This document shows, one piece after another, positions 31,487-40,118 of a DNA stretch of 57,904 bases. Both the position numbers and the translations under genes were made by a program. This DNA comes from Planctomycetota bacterium (GTDB taxonomy: Bacteria; Planctomycetota; UBA8742; JACQVU01; JANLHZ01), in the NCBI GenBank assembly GCA_024653775.1, contig JANLHZ010000289.1:1-57904 (forward strand), in the 5' to 3' direction. Under the pieces are notes generated by a model, which worked only from the letters and a program-made list of their open reading frames with translations, was not told the origin of the DNA and made no database searches. Numbering within the stretch: position 1 is the stretch's first letter; each line of letters starts with the position of its first letter.

Positions 31487-34141
31487 TCATCCGTTCCTGC
31501 GAAGCCATACGCGGATGCGCTCGATGGTTTCGCGGTTGCGCGCGCGGATTTGCGGAGTCGTCGCGAGCGAGTAGAACACGCCGAAGTCCTGGGACGCGAT
31601 TTTCGAAATCGCTTCCGCCGCGGCGCTGCGGCACGCGCCGTCCGCGCGATCGTTTTCGAGAATGCTGAACAGTAGTTTCGCGGTCGCGACGTCGCCTTTC
31701 ACGCCGAGGGTGCGGATTGCCTCCAGACAGACGACGTTCGATTCCTCGATTTCGAGAAGCTCTTCAAGCTCGGGCCGGATGTGCTCGCTTTCCGCGTGCG
31801 CGAGTCCCCGGCATCCCGCGGCGCGGTCGCGGCTCGGACGGTGGCTGTCTAAAAGGTCGATCATCCGATCGTAAAGACTTCTGCCGCGGTTTTTCGAAAT
31901 CCAGTCCCGCCACCACGCGCGCACCTCGTCGTGGCGCTCCGTTCCCGGCGCGGCCACGTCGTGATCCAGCGGATACCTGACGAAGGTCAGTTCCTCGAGT
32001 TTCGAAAGCGCCGCGAAGCGCACCGTGCTCGCCTCGTCAGCGACTAGTTCCGCGATCTTCGCTACGAAATCGAATACGACTTCGCCCTCGTATCCGATCT
32101 CTGAAGGATCGACCGAAGAAATGGCTTCGAGTTTCGCGCGGGTCGTATTCGACGGAGCGAGCGCGAGCAGATTTCGTTCGTATGCGGTGAGTCCCTGCGC
32201 GTCTGCCCACCACGAGCGGAACCGCGCGACGCTCGCAATTCTCGCTTCGAGTGCGCGATCTTCGCTCAGGTCGGTATCGATAGCGCGGTAATCGAAATCC
32301 ATCTTCGTTATCGTCCGAAGCGCGCCTATCGCGGCTGTGCGTACCGTCGAAAGCTCGTCCTCGAGCGCGTCGATCAGCCGCGGAACGAGAAGATCGTAGT
32401 CGAGCGACAAAGCGCGTTTCTCGTCCTCGTGAATCCGCGCTACGCGGCCCAGGGTGAAAATGCGCGTCTTCCAGTCCTCGGTCGCGAGCGAATGCAGCGC
32501 CCAGTCCGTAAGAGTGTGTGGAGCCTCCTGCTGAACGCGCCACCAATCCTGAAAACTCGCGGCCTTCGAGGCGCGATCCGCGGGCGAAGCACCGGCGTCA
32601 TATCCGAACGTGTGAAACGTAAGACTCCGAAGCGCTTCGATCGCGCTTTCGCGGACTACTGACCACTCGCTTTCAAGCCCAGGGAAAATGTGCGGGACCG
32701 CGTCGCGATCGCCCAGGACCGCGAGCGCGTCGTAGAGCCGCGAGATCACGGAGTCGTCGGTTTCGTCCGCGAGGCGAGCGATAAGAAACGGCGCGTCCTC
32801 CGCTGACCCGAACTTTTCGATCAGCCGAGTCGCGATCCTCCTGATTTCCGGAGTCTCGTCGTGCAGCAGGCACCGCACGAAAATCGAAGTCCGCTCGAAC
32901 CTGATTTCGCCAACGTGCGCAAGCGCCTGCACCCGACGCGGCGTAGGCTGCTTCTGATCACGCGCGAGCTTCACGAGGTCCGCGAACGTTTCCCTGAGTT
33001 CGCCATCAAGCTCCTCCAGAGCCTCCCGCTCCGCCTCCGGATCGATGTAGCGGGAGAAGTCGACGCCGCCCTTCCCGCTTTCGAAATTCGATTTAGAAAC
33101 TATCGTAGGCGCCTGGGACCGCGGACGTCCTCGTCCGCAAAAGCCGTCGAACGTCTCGTTTGACGGCTCCGAATTATCGATGTCGCTTGCCCACGATAGT
33201 TTCTTAAGATTCCAGTCCTGCTCTGCGCGCAATTCTCCGGCTGCGAAGGACGACGACGCGAAAACTGTCGTCACAGCGAGCGCAATGGCAAATCCCACGC
33301 GCACGGCCTCGCGGATCTTGTTCCGGAGCGCTTTGTGGATTCGCTGCGCGATCGGCCCCGGCTTTCCGTCCGCGATGTGCTCGCTTCCGATCGACGTGAC
33401 GGGAACGATCTCGAATTCTGCGCTCGTCAGGAAGACCTCCTCCGCGCCGAGGATCGTTACGCGCGGGACTTTTTTTTCCTCGAAGGGAATCTCCAGCACT
33501 TCCGCGATCTGTGCGACTTCGCCGCGGATCGTCCCCGCAACGATCGGCTCCGTCAGCGGCGGCGTGATGAGCGTTCCGCCATCGACGCAGAAAACGTTCG
33601 TGCGCGCGCCTTCGAGGACGCAATCCTGCGCGTCGGTCACGATTGTCTCGAACGCCGCCGCGTCGCTCGCCTCGCGGATCAGGAGCTTCGCGCGGAACCT
33701 CGAAAGCGTCTGATGCCTTCCGAGCATCGCGTCAGCCGCGCCGCGGTATCCGGAGATTATGACGCGCTCGCCCGTGCCGGACGATTCAGCGCGCGGAACC
33801 TCGAACTGAGGCGCGATGACGAGCGAAGTTTCTATCGCGGGCATCGCGATTTCATCTCGTCCCGACATTCGGACGAATATGAGGTTCAGGCCGAAGACAC
33901 TCCGCTGGAGGCGGACAAGCGTTTCGCGCACCCTCGCGCGAACGACCTCGTACAGAGGCGGAGCGGGCAGCGAAAGTTCGAGCGCGCTCCTCGCCATCCG
34001 TTCGACGTGCCTTTCGAGCAGATGCGGCACGCCTTCGTACACGCGGACGAACTCGTAAAGACCGTCGCCGAAAATCCCGTCGAATCCGCAGGTCCCGGCA
34101 TTCTCGACCAGTTTGCCATCGATATTCGCGACTGCTTTCAC
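31487..34141 (-). CDS. In-frame fusion ORF: class IV aminotransferase followed by an exported HEAT-repeat protein
   Basis: One open frame of 884 residues with two unrelated halves. Residues 1-275 are a class IV PLP aminotransferase (branched-chain or D-amino-acid type): GDGLYEFVRVYEG, the lysine region SRFRAKLLIREA, LEGARTNVFCVD with the EGxxxN motif, and LTSAEFEIVPVTSI. Residues 280-302 are a typical signal peptide (VGFAIALAVTTVFASSSFAAG). The rest is a chain of HEAT-like helical repeats with WWADAQ/WWRDW linkers. A GTG at 33298 with GAGG eight bases upstream could start the second half independently, so this may be two overlapping genes without a stop between them. Residues 313-348 are encoded by a 108-bp MITE. 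Confidence 0.7.
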   Translation of the reverse strand: MKAVANIDGKLVENAGTCGFDGIFGDGLYEFVRVYEGVPHLLERHVERMARSALELSLPAPPLYEVVRARVRETLVRLQRSVFGLNLIFVRMSGRDEIAMPAIETSLVIAPQFEVPRAESSGTGERVIISGYRGAADAMLGRHQTLSRFRAKLLIREASDAAAFETIVTDAQDCVLEGARTNVFCVDGGTLITPPLTEPIVAGTIRGEVAQIAEVLEIPFEEKKVPRVTILGAEEVFLTSAEFEIVPVTSIGSEHIADGKPGPIAQRIHKALRNKIREAVRVGFAIALAVTTVFASSSFAAGELRAEQDWNLKKLSWASDIDNSEPSNETFDGFCGRGRPRSQAPTIVSKSNFESGKGGVDFSRYIDPEAEREALEELDGELRETFADLVKLARDQKQPTPRRVQALAHVGEIRFERTSIFVRCLLHDETPEIRRIATRLIEKFGSAEDAPFLIARLADETDDSVISRLYDALAVLGDRDAVPHIFPGLESEWSVVRESAIEALRSLTFHTFGYDAGASPADRASKAASFQDWWRVQQEAPHTLTDWALHSLATEDWKTRIFTLGRVARIHEDEKRALSLDYDLLVPRLIDALEDELSTVRTAAIGALRTITKMDFDYRAIDTDLSEDRALEARIASVARFRSWWADAQGLTAYERNLLALAPSNTTRAKLEAISSVDPSEIGYEGEVVFDFVAKIAELVADEASTVRFAALSKLEELTFVRYPLDHDVAAPGTERHDEVRAWWRDWISKNRGRSLYDRMIDLLDSHRPSRDRAAGCRGLAHAESEHIRPELEELLEIEESNVVCLEAIRTLGVKGDVATAKLLFSILENDRADGACRSAAAEAISKIASQDFGVFYSLATTPQIRARNRETIERIRVWLRRNG
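33096..33203. mobile_element. 108-bp MITE of the GAAACTATCGT family inside the fusion ORF
   Basis: Terminal inverted repeats GAAACTATCGT (33096-33106) and ACGATAGTTTC (33193-33203) match over 11 bp. The element is exactly 36 codons long and open in the frame of the host ORF, so it adds a 36-residue insert just after the predicted signal peptide. Its centre (GGAGCC.TC..ACGAGAC, GGCTTTTGCGG) is shared with 37474-37584, and its outer half with 50481-50532. Confidence 0.8.
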
Positions 34142-34214
34142 CTTCGCCCTCCGCGAATTATCGTAACCGCGGGAAGGCGCGAATTCACGGAAATACGAAT
34201 CAGAACGTGAGGCA

Positions 34215-34294
34215 GTTCGTAGTGTGCTCGTAAGAGCACACTATTTCGGCTCGCAAGAATAGGAAAACCCATTACGGCGTCACTACAAACGCAT
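34215..34294 (+). repeat. Dispersed core repeat, copy 2
   Basis: Begins GTTCGTAGTGTGCTCGTAAG and ends GGCGTCACTACAAACGC. It aligns over its full length with the minus strand of 11675-11598, including a hairpin (GTGCTC/GAGCAC here). It has no IS66-like ends. It lies between the aminotransferase ORF and the receiver-domain gene. Confidence 0.7.
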
Positions 34295-34337
34295 TCACGG
34301 TCAAGATGACCGTGCCACTTCGGAAATCGAAAATCGA

Positions 34338-34727
34338 TCAAAGTCCCTTGAGTCCGGCAATGGTGCGCAACTTCTCGCGGATGATTTCCTTGTTCACGGG
34401 CTTAGTGATCAGCCAGTCCGCGCCGAGTTCGCGCGCTTCCTCGACCATCTTCTTGTTCACGCCCTCCGCCATCACGATCACTGAGGTGTTCCTTCCGCTT
34501 TTTTCGATAACGCGCTTCAGCACCTTCAGCGCCGGGTCCTCGCGACCGCTTTTGATGCTCCAGTCAAGCAGCACGCACGCAGGCTCAAGTTCCTTGAACG
34601 TATTGATCCCGTCATCGAGCGTCTTGGCAAGTACTACGTTGCACCCGAACTGCCGCAAATCCTCTCGAATGGACCTTTGCGTATCCAAGTCCTTATCTAT
34701 GACTAGTACCGAGACGTATCGCGCCAT
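34338..34727 (-). CDS. Single-domain response regulator (receiver domain)
   Basis: A 129-residue CheY-like receiver domain with no output domain. The acidic pocket is VLVIDKD, the phospho-acceptor Asp is in CVLLDWSIKSG, the switch Thr/Ser position is occupied within SVIVMAEGVN, and the invariant lysine is in LITKPVN. Such proteins relay phosphate or bind partner proteins. The start at 34727 (MARYVSVLVID) is preferred because the beta strand begins there; an ATG five codons upstream is also possible. No histidine kinase is adjacent. The 150 bp upstream are A/T-rich and should contain its promoter. Confidence 0.85.
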   Translation of the reverse strand: MARYVSVLVIDKDLDTQRSIREDLRQFGCNVVLAKTLDDGINTFKELEPACVLLDWSIKSGREDPALKVLKRVIEKSGRNTSVIVMAEGVNKKMVEEARELGADWLITKPVNKEIIREKLRTIAGLKGL

Positions 34728-34894
34728 CGCCTTCAGCCTCATTAATGCCCCAATACAATTTTAGGGACAGCCACTGCTTTTTAGTAATATTTCTTCTATA
34801 CCTCACTCAATTCACAATATTACTAAAGAGTAGCGACTGCCCCCCGCTTCAGAATATGGCCCAGAGTCTCTTATAGAACTTATTGCAGCCGCTG

Positions 34895-35887
34895 TCATTT
34901 GCCATGAAGTTTTTTACTGAGTCTTTCCAATTCCTTTTTTTCGGCGCCGGAAAGGGAATCCATACCGTTCACCGCCACTTTGTCGAGCAGATCGTTTATC
35001 CGCATTTTTATACGCTCGTTTTCCCGGATTTCTTGCAGTTGTTTTCTGTTTTCCCTCTTTTCCAGCAGTTTCGCGAAGAAACCGGGTTTCTCAGGTCGGT
35101 CGTCCGGTTGTTTTGTCCCGGTCTTCCATGAGTCCCCGGACCACGCGTAGTTGCCGTATGGGGATTCGCTCTCGTCTCTGAGCGCGCCGTGGCGGAGAAG
35201 CTGTCTTTCGTATAGGCAGTACATAATAGCCGCCACTCCGATCAGGAAGAGCATCGTGTTCGCAAGGTGACCAGCCATCAGCGCGAGGAAAATCATCGTG
35301 ATTCCGAGCACGATCCCGACGTAGATCGCGATTTCCGTAGCGCGCCGGAACCCGAGTTTGAACCAGAGCAGAGCGCGAAACATCTGCCCTCCATCTAGCG
35401 GCATCATCGGCGTAAGGTTGAAAACGAGCAAAACGAGGTTCAGTTCCCATAGTATTTGAAGCCACCAGTATTCCCCAAGCGGATTCTGAACGCCCCATAG
35501 CGGATTCGTGATCGAAACTTCAAGTGAAATCATCGCCGCCAGTAACACCGGAATAAGCGCGACGTTGACCGCTGGACCGCCCGCCGCGACGACGAGCCTG
35601 TTCTTGGCGGTGTTCGAAGTCCACGCGAACGCAAGTCCGCCGAGCGGCCAGAGCATTATCCGATCGGCGTAGCCCCCGACTTTCCGCGCGGCGAAGCAGT
35701 GCCCGAGTTCGTGGAGAATGATGATCCCGAAGAGGATTCCGATATGCGTAAAAATGAACGCCCAAGGCCAGCCGTTCGAGCGCATATTGATGATCTGAAG
35801 TATCTCCCACACGATTAGCAGAACGTGAATCTCGAACTGGATTCCGAACATTCTAAAAATCGGGATTGACCAGCGGAATTTCGTCAT
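34895..35887 (-). CDS. Site-2 protease family zinc metallopeptidase (M50)
   Basis: A 330-residue polytopic membrane protease. The zinc motif HELGH (in IILHELGHCFAARKVGG) and the second ligand motif NLTPMMPLDGGQM are both intact and lie in hydrophobic segments, with four to six membrane helices over residues 10-230. The C-terminal 100 residues are charged and cytoplasmic. M50 proteases cut membrane-bound substrates, often anti-sigma factors or signal peptides; no such substrate is adjacent. The short N terminus before the first helix and the absence of a PDZ domain put it in the compact M50 group. Confidence 0.9.
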   Translation of the reverse strand: MTKFRWSIPIFRMFGIQFEIHVLLIVWEILQIINMRSNGWPWAFIFTHIGILFGIIILHELGHCFAARKVGGYADRIMLWPLGGLAFAWTSNTAKNRLVVAAGGPAVNVALIPVLLAAMISLEVSITNPLWGVQNPLGEYWWLQILWELNLVLLVFNLTPMMPLDGGQMFRALLWFKLGFRRATEIAIYVGIVLGITMIFLALMAGHLANTMLFLIGVAAIMYCLYERQLLRHGALRDESESPYGNYAWSGDSWKTGTKQPDDRPEKPGFFAKLLEKRENRKQLQEIRENERIKMRINDLLDKVAVNGMDSLSGAEKKELERLSKKLHGK

Positions 35888-35943
35888 AGGCAGCGGGTGA
35901 AACTCGATTCCTCGAAATTGTTGTCCGTCTTGTACAGTACGAC

Positions 35944-36102
35944 CTAGCGATTAAATTCAATCGCTTCACTCAGCGTGGCCTTCAGTGTTTCGATTAACTC
36001 CTCGCGTGTCCTTTCCTGGCAATTTACGCCGGGGACTTCTTCGATCCATCCGATCCACCAGCCATCGTCCCATTTTAGAATCGCTGTAAACTCGCCTGTC
36101 AT
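35944..36102 (-). CDS. HicB-like antitoxin-family small protein (52 aa)
   Basis: A short gene with a perfect GGAGG site eight bases before its ATG. The 52-residue product reads MTGEFTAILKWDDGWWIGWI at the N terminus, then EEVPGVNCQERTREELIETL, and ends SEAIEFNR. This is the HicB partial-RNase-H fold: a strand, a tryptophan turn, the VPG...Q motif and a closing helix. Full HicB antitoxins add a DNA-binding tail, which is absent here. No HicA toxin gene lies on either side, so it is solitary. It may be a free-standing HicB-fold protein with another role. Confidence 0.8.
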   Translation of the reverse strand: MTGEFTAILKWDDGWWIGWIEEVPGVNCQERTREELIETLKATLSEAIEFNR

Positions 36103-36225
36103 TTCCGTTCCTCCATGGCCACGCTCAGCAAACGAAGATCGTAGAATAATACAATATCATCCGAAATAATCTGTGTAAAATCAGCTCCACCTGTGGTTAA
36201 ATCTCGCGAGCATATCCGGTGCACT

Positions 36226-37473
36226 ATGAAAGCGTCGAAAAGATCGAATGACATTGTCGCAAGCCCTATTCGCGGGCTGACGAAAAACGCCGACGCGGCT
36301 ATCGCGAGGGGACTTACGGTGTACAAACTGAACATCGGCCAGCCCGATCTTCAGGCTCCGAAGGAAAAGCTCGACGCGCTGAAGGACGTCGATCCGAAGC
36401 ATCTCGCGTACAGCCCTACCCGCGGATTTCCGTTCTTCATCGACGCGGTTTACGACTACTACCGCCATCACGACCTCCCGGTCGAAAAAAACGAGATATT
36501 CGGCACCACCGGCGGCAGCGAAGGAATTCTGTTCGCGGTGATGCTCGCGGTCGATCCGGGAGATGAAATTCTGCTGCCGGAGCCGTTCTATTCGAACTAC
36601 CTCGGGTTCACGGGGATGGCAGGGGCGAAGGTAATTCCGATCACTACTAAAATCGAGGAGAAGTACCACCTGCCCCCGCGGGAGAAAATAGAGACGCTGA
36701 TTACTTCGAGGACCAAGGCGATTCTGTTCACCGATCCGGGCAATCCGACCGGGACGATCTACACAGAGGCGGAGGTCGAAATGCTGGTCGATATTGCGAT
36801 AAAGCACGATCTCTGGCTCATCGCGGACGAGGCGTACCGCGAGTTCTGCTACGACGGCCATCGGCACACGAGCGCGCTCGAATTCGAAAAAGGGTGGGAC
36901 CGGACGATCGTTATCGACAGTTTTTCGAAACGGTTTTCCCTCTGCGGCGCGCGGATCGGGGCGCTGATTTCGAAAAACCCGAAGGTGCGAGACATATTCG
37001 ACAAGATGGCGGTAAACAGGCTTTCGCCGCCGTCTCTGGGGCAGATCGTCGCGGCTCGGGCCATCGGCTCGCTGGACGACTATTTCGCGGGGATTCAGCG
37101 GGAGTATAAACAGCGCCGCGACCTCGCGACGCGGATTTTCGAATCCATCCCGGGCGCTCTGGCGTCGAAACCTGACGGCGCGTTTTTCTTTATGCTGCGC
37201 CTCCCGGTTGCGGACAGCTACGATTTCTCGCGCTGGCTGCTCGACGAGTTCAGCATCGAGGGCGCAACAACCTCGCTGACTCCCGCCAAAGGTTTTTACG
37301 AAACGCCAGGCCTAGGACTCGACGAAGTGCGCATCGCGTACGTCCTTCCCGTGAGGGAGCTTGAACTCGCGCTGACGATCGTGAAGGAGGGCGTCAGGGA
37401 ATACAAGTGGGCGAAAAGGGAAGTCCAGATCGATCCTTGCGTGACTCAGCGGCGGATTAGAACGCGCAAATGA
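36226..37473 (+). CDS. Class I/II PLP-dependent aminotransferase (aspartate aminotransferase-like)
   Basis: A 415-residue cytoplasmic transaminase. The PLP lysine is in IDSFSKRFSLCGARIG, the cofactor-binding region has FTDPGNPTG and ADEAYREF, and the substrate arginine region is DEVRIAYV near the C terminus. It starts with the family run SPIRGLTKNADAAIARGLTVYKLNIGQPD (split across residues 14-42). The overall pattern fits the aspartate/tyrosine/aromatic aminotransferase Igamma group; the amino acid used cannot be read. The ATG at 36226 is chosen because the conserved N-terminal helix starts just after it. A GAAACTATCG element lies directly downstream. Confidence 0.9.
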   Translation: MKASKRSNDIVASPIRGLTKNADAAIARGLTVYKLNIGQPDLQAPKEKLDALKDVDPKHLAYSPTRGFPFFIDAVYDYYRHHDLPVEKNEIFGTTGGSEGILFAVMLAVDPGDEILLPEPFYSNYLGFTGMAGAKVIPITTKIEEKYHLPPREKIETLITSRTKAILFTDPGNPTGTIYTEAEVEMLVDIAIKHDLWLIADEAYREFCYDGHRHTSALEFEKGWDRTIVIDSFSKRFSLCGARIGALISKNPKVRDIFDKMAVNRLSPPSLGQIVAARAIGSLDDYFAGIQREYKQRRDLATRIFESIPGALASKPDGAFFFMLRLPVADSYDFSRWLLDEFSIEGATTSLTPAKGFYETPGLGLDEVRIAYVLPVRELELALTIVKEGVREYKWAKREVQIDPCVTQRRIRTRK

Positions 37474-37584
37474 TAAGAAACTATCGTGGGATCTGTGAGT
37501 GTAGGCGTCCCGTCTGCGCAAAAGCCTTCGGATGTCTCGTCCGAAGGCTCCGAAAAGACGAAAACCTCATCTTAAGATAGTTTC
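37474..37584. mobile_element. GAAACTATCGT-family MITE, intergenic copy
   Basis: Begins AAGAAACTATCGTGGG and ends GATAGTTTCC. In inverted orientation the centre aligns with the copy at 33096-33203 (GGAGCC.TC..ACGAGAC and GGCTTTTGCG). It sits one base after the aminotransferase stop codon. The right terminal repeat is shorter than the left (CTTAAGATAGTTTC), so this copy is slightly degraded. Confidence 0.75.
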
Positions 37585-37757
37585 CTGATACCTATGATCG
37601 CTGGTCCTGTTCGCAACGGCAAAGCGCAGATTTTTACTTAATTAATAAAATAGTACGTAATAGCAGAATAAATAAGCTATTATGATCGAAATTCGGTGTG
37701 AATTTCGATCACGTCGGTCTGATTACTAAAATTCTATTTTTTGAAAGTTTACGCACT

Positions 37758-38111
37758 ATGGATGCAAGAGAGAAAATTGAACAAATTCAATCGACACTCG
37801 ATGGTCTTCGACTTTCTAACGCTTACTACAATGTTGCGCATCTACTTGGGGTTACACCGTCAACCGTCTCCAGATGGGCGTCAAACAGCCACACTCCACA
37901 TAAAAGCCACACTATTAGAATCGACTTACTTCTAAACCTCGTAACAAAAGCCGCTGCGGGGGATCGAAGCGCGCTATTCACCCTCAGCGAACTTGCCTAC
38001 GAAAACTCCCATAGTTGGCTTAAACTTGGCTACGAGGGGTATCTCATAGCTTCCCAGCACGAATGGGCGCTACGCTTTCCCGGGAAACCGGGACAATCAC
38101 AGAATCAGTAA
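37758..38111 (+). CDS. Small helix-turn-helix protein
   Basis: A 117-residue protein with a central helix-turn-helix: YYNVAHLLGVTPSTVSRWAS, where GVTPSTVSRW is the turn and recognition helix. The rest is helical, and no second domain is recognised. It is probably a DNA-binding regulator, possibly phage-derived. The region from 37600 to 38000 is AT-rich compared with its neighbours. The ATG at 37758 is chosen; a GTG-initiated longer form from 37698 adds residues with no clear fold. It precedes the Hsp70 gene by 116 bp on the same strand, and whether it regulates that gene is unknown. Confidence 0.65.
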   Translation: MDAREKIEQIQSTLDGLRLSNAYYNVAHLLGVTPSTVSRWASNSHTPHKSHTIRIDLLLNLVTKAAAGDRSALFTLSELAYENSHSWLKLGYEGYLIASQHEWALRFPGKPGQSQNQ

Positions 38112-38227
38112 GTGCCGGAACGAGTCCTCAAACGTCAGATCGCTATAAAAGTTTTTCCGCGCGGGTTGAATTACAATCCCCGCTCGGATTACAAAAGCGT
38201 GCCTGTAAGAAGAATTATGGGGACAAA

Positions 38228-40075
38228 ATGGCAAAGAAGAAACTGAAGGAAGCCGCAGCGGAAGCGGCGGAGCAGGAAGAGAATCCGGATGCAGAGTATT
38301 CCAGGTACGTCATCGGGATCGACCTCGGCACGACCAACTGCGCGGTCTCGTACATCGACACTCACGAGGACGAGGACTCCCGCGAGACAAAGATACTCGA
38401 GATTCCGCAGATAGTCGATCAGGGCAGGGCCCTATCGCTTAAGACGATGCCTTCGTTCATGTACATTCCGGGGAAATCCGACGTGGGCGAGGGCTGGGCG
38501 AATCTTCCGTGGGACGACACTCGAAACTACGCGGTCGGATTCTTCGCCCGCCAGCGCGGAAGCGAGCGGCCAGGATGCCTCGTCGCAAGCGCGAAGAGCT
38601 GGCTTTGCAATCACGCGGTCGATCGCAAGGGCGAAATCCTCCCCTGGCAGTCGCAGGAAGAGATTACGAAAGTTTCGCCGCTGGTCGCAGCGACCCGTTA
38701 TCTTCAGCACCTCGCGGAGGCCTGGGATTATCAGATGGCGCAGGAAGACGAAAGTCTCGCGATCGCGAACCAGGAAGTCTGCCTCACGATTCCAGCGAGC
38801 TTCGACGCGGTTGCGCGGGAACTCACCGCGCAGGCGGCCGCGCAGGCGGGGCTAGGCGAAGTCACACTGCTCGAAGAACCACAGTCCGCGTTCTACTCGT
38901 TCCTCAGCGAGGAAGGCGAAAAGTGGCGCAGCGCGTGCAGCGTCGGCGATCGAATCCTCGTATGCGACGTCGGCGGCGGCACAACGGATTTCAGCCTCAT
39001 CGAGGTCAAGGACGAGGACGGCGATCTCGTTCTCGAACGCGTCGCGGTCGGTTCGCACCTCCTGATGGGCGGCGACAACATGGACCTCATGCTCGCGCAC
39101 CGCGTTTCCGCGCGACTTAAGGATGAGGGCACCCAGCTCGACCGATGGCAGTTCCAGGCGCTTACGTATTCGTGCAGCCGGGCGAAGGAGGTCCTCCTCG
39201 AAGATGTTTCGAAGAAGGAGGAGGAGATCACCATCCTTGGCCGCGGGGCGTCGATCTTCGGCGGAATCGTCACGACCGCGTTGACAAGGGACGACGTCGG
39301 CGAAGTCCTGATCGAGGGCTTCTTCCCGAAAGTGGGAAAGGACGAGTTCCCGGTGAAGAAGCCGCGGGCGGGTCTCGCGACGCTCGGGCTCGAATACGCT
39401 AGCGATCCTGCTGTTTCAAGGCATCTCGCGCAGTTCCTCGGACGAAACGAAGGCGCGCGGCCTACCGCGATACTTTTCAACGGCGGCGTGATGAAAGCGA
39501 AGCCTTTCCGGGATCGAATCGTCGAGATCGTCAGAAGCTGGGGCGATGACGTGCGGACGCTCGAAAGCGTCGATCTCGATCTCGCGGTTTCCCGCGGCGC
39601 GGCGTATTTCAGGTTCGCGACCCGCGGCAAGGGAGTCCGCATCCGCGCGGGCGTCGCGAGGACGTACTACATCGGAATCGAGTCCACGCTGCCCGCGGTG
39701 CCGGGATTCGAGCCGCCGCTGCAGGCGCTTTGCATCGTTCCATTCGGGACGGAGGAAGGCAGCACCATCGAGCTTCCACAGCAAAGCTTCGGACTCTGCG
39801 TCGGCGAGCAGGCGGTGTTCCGCTTTCTGTCGTCGAATGAGCGCAAGGACGATTCCGCTGGCACGCTTCACGATGAGGCGCCGCAGGACCTCGAAGAACT
39901 CGAACCGCTGGAAACCGCGATGTCGTGGAAGGGTCATGAAGGCGAGATCGTTCCCGTAACGCTCGAAGCGCACGTCACGAACGTCGGCACGCTCGAAATC
40001 TTCTGCGTCGCGAAGAACGCGGACCAGCGGTGGAAGCTCGAGTTCAACGTCCGCACCGGCGCAGAAGAAGAATAG
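38228..40075 (+). CDS. Divergent Hsp70-family protein
   Basis: A 615-residue Hsp70-type ATPase. The nucleotide-binding domain is clear: phosphate-1 motif VIGIDLGTTNCAVSYID near 27-43, phosphate-2 ILVCDVGGGTTDFSL, and the adenosine-side FNGGVMKAKPF. After the ATPase the substrate-binding part is short and does not match DnaK, and the EEVD or lid region is missing, so this is one of the non-canonical Hsp70 relatives. An extended acidic loop (HEDEDSRET) follows the first motif. The ATG at 38228 has a GGGG site six bases upstream; the longer frame from 38063 overlaps the HTH gene and is rejected. No dnaJ or grpE lies nearby. Confidence 0.88.
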   Translation: MAKKKLKEAAAEAAEQEENPDAEYSRYVIGIDLGTTNCAVSYIDTHEDEDSRETKILEIPQIVDQGRALSLKTMPSFMYIPGKSDVGEGWANLPWDDTRNYAVGFFARQRGSERPGCLVASAKSWLCNHAVDRKGEILPWQSQEEITKVSPLVAATRYLQHLAEAWDYQMAQEDESLAIANQEVCLTIPASFDAVARELTAQAAAQAGLGEVTLLEEPQSAFYSFLSEEGEKWRSACSVGDRILVCDVGGGTTDFSLIEVKDEDGDLVLERVAVGSHLLMGGDNMDLMLAHRVSARLKDEGTQLDRWQFQALTYSCSRAKEVLLEDVSKKEEEITILGRGASIFGGIVTTALTRDDVGEVLIEGFFPKVGKDEFPVKKPRAGLATLGLEYASDPAVSRHLAQFLGRNEGARPTAILFNGGVMKAKPFRDRIVEIVRSWGDDVRTLESVDLDLAVSRGAAYFRFATRGKGVRIRAGVARTYYIGIESTLPAVPGFEPPLQALCIVPFGTEEGSTIELPQQSFGLCVGEQAVFRFLSSNERKDDSAGTLHDEAPQDLEELEPLETAMSWKGHEGEIVPVTLEAHVTNVGTLEIFCVAKNADQRWKLEFNVRTGAEEE

Positions 40076-40118
40076 GACGTCCTCGCACAACTTTAGCGCG
40101 GAGTTGTTACGGACGGAT

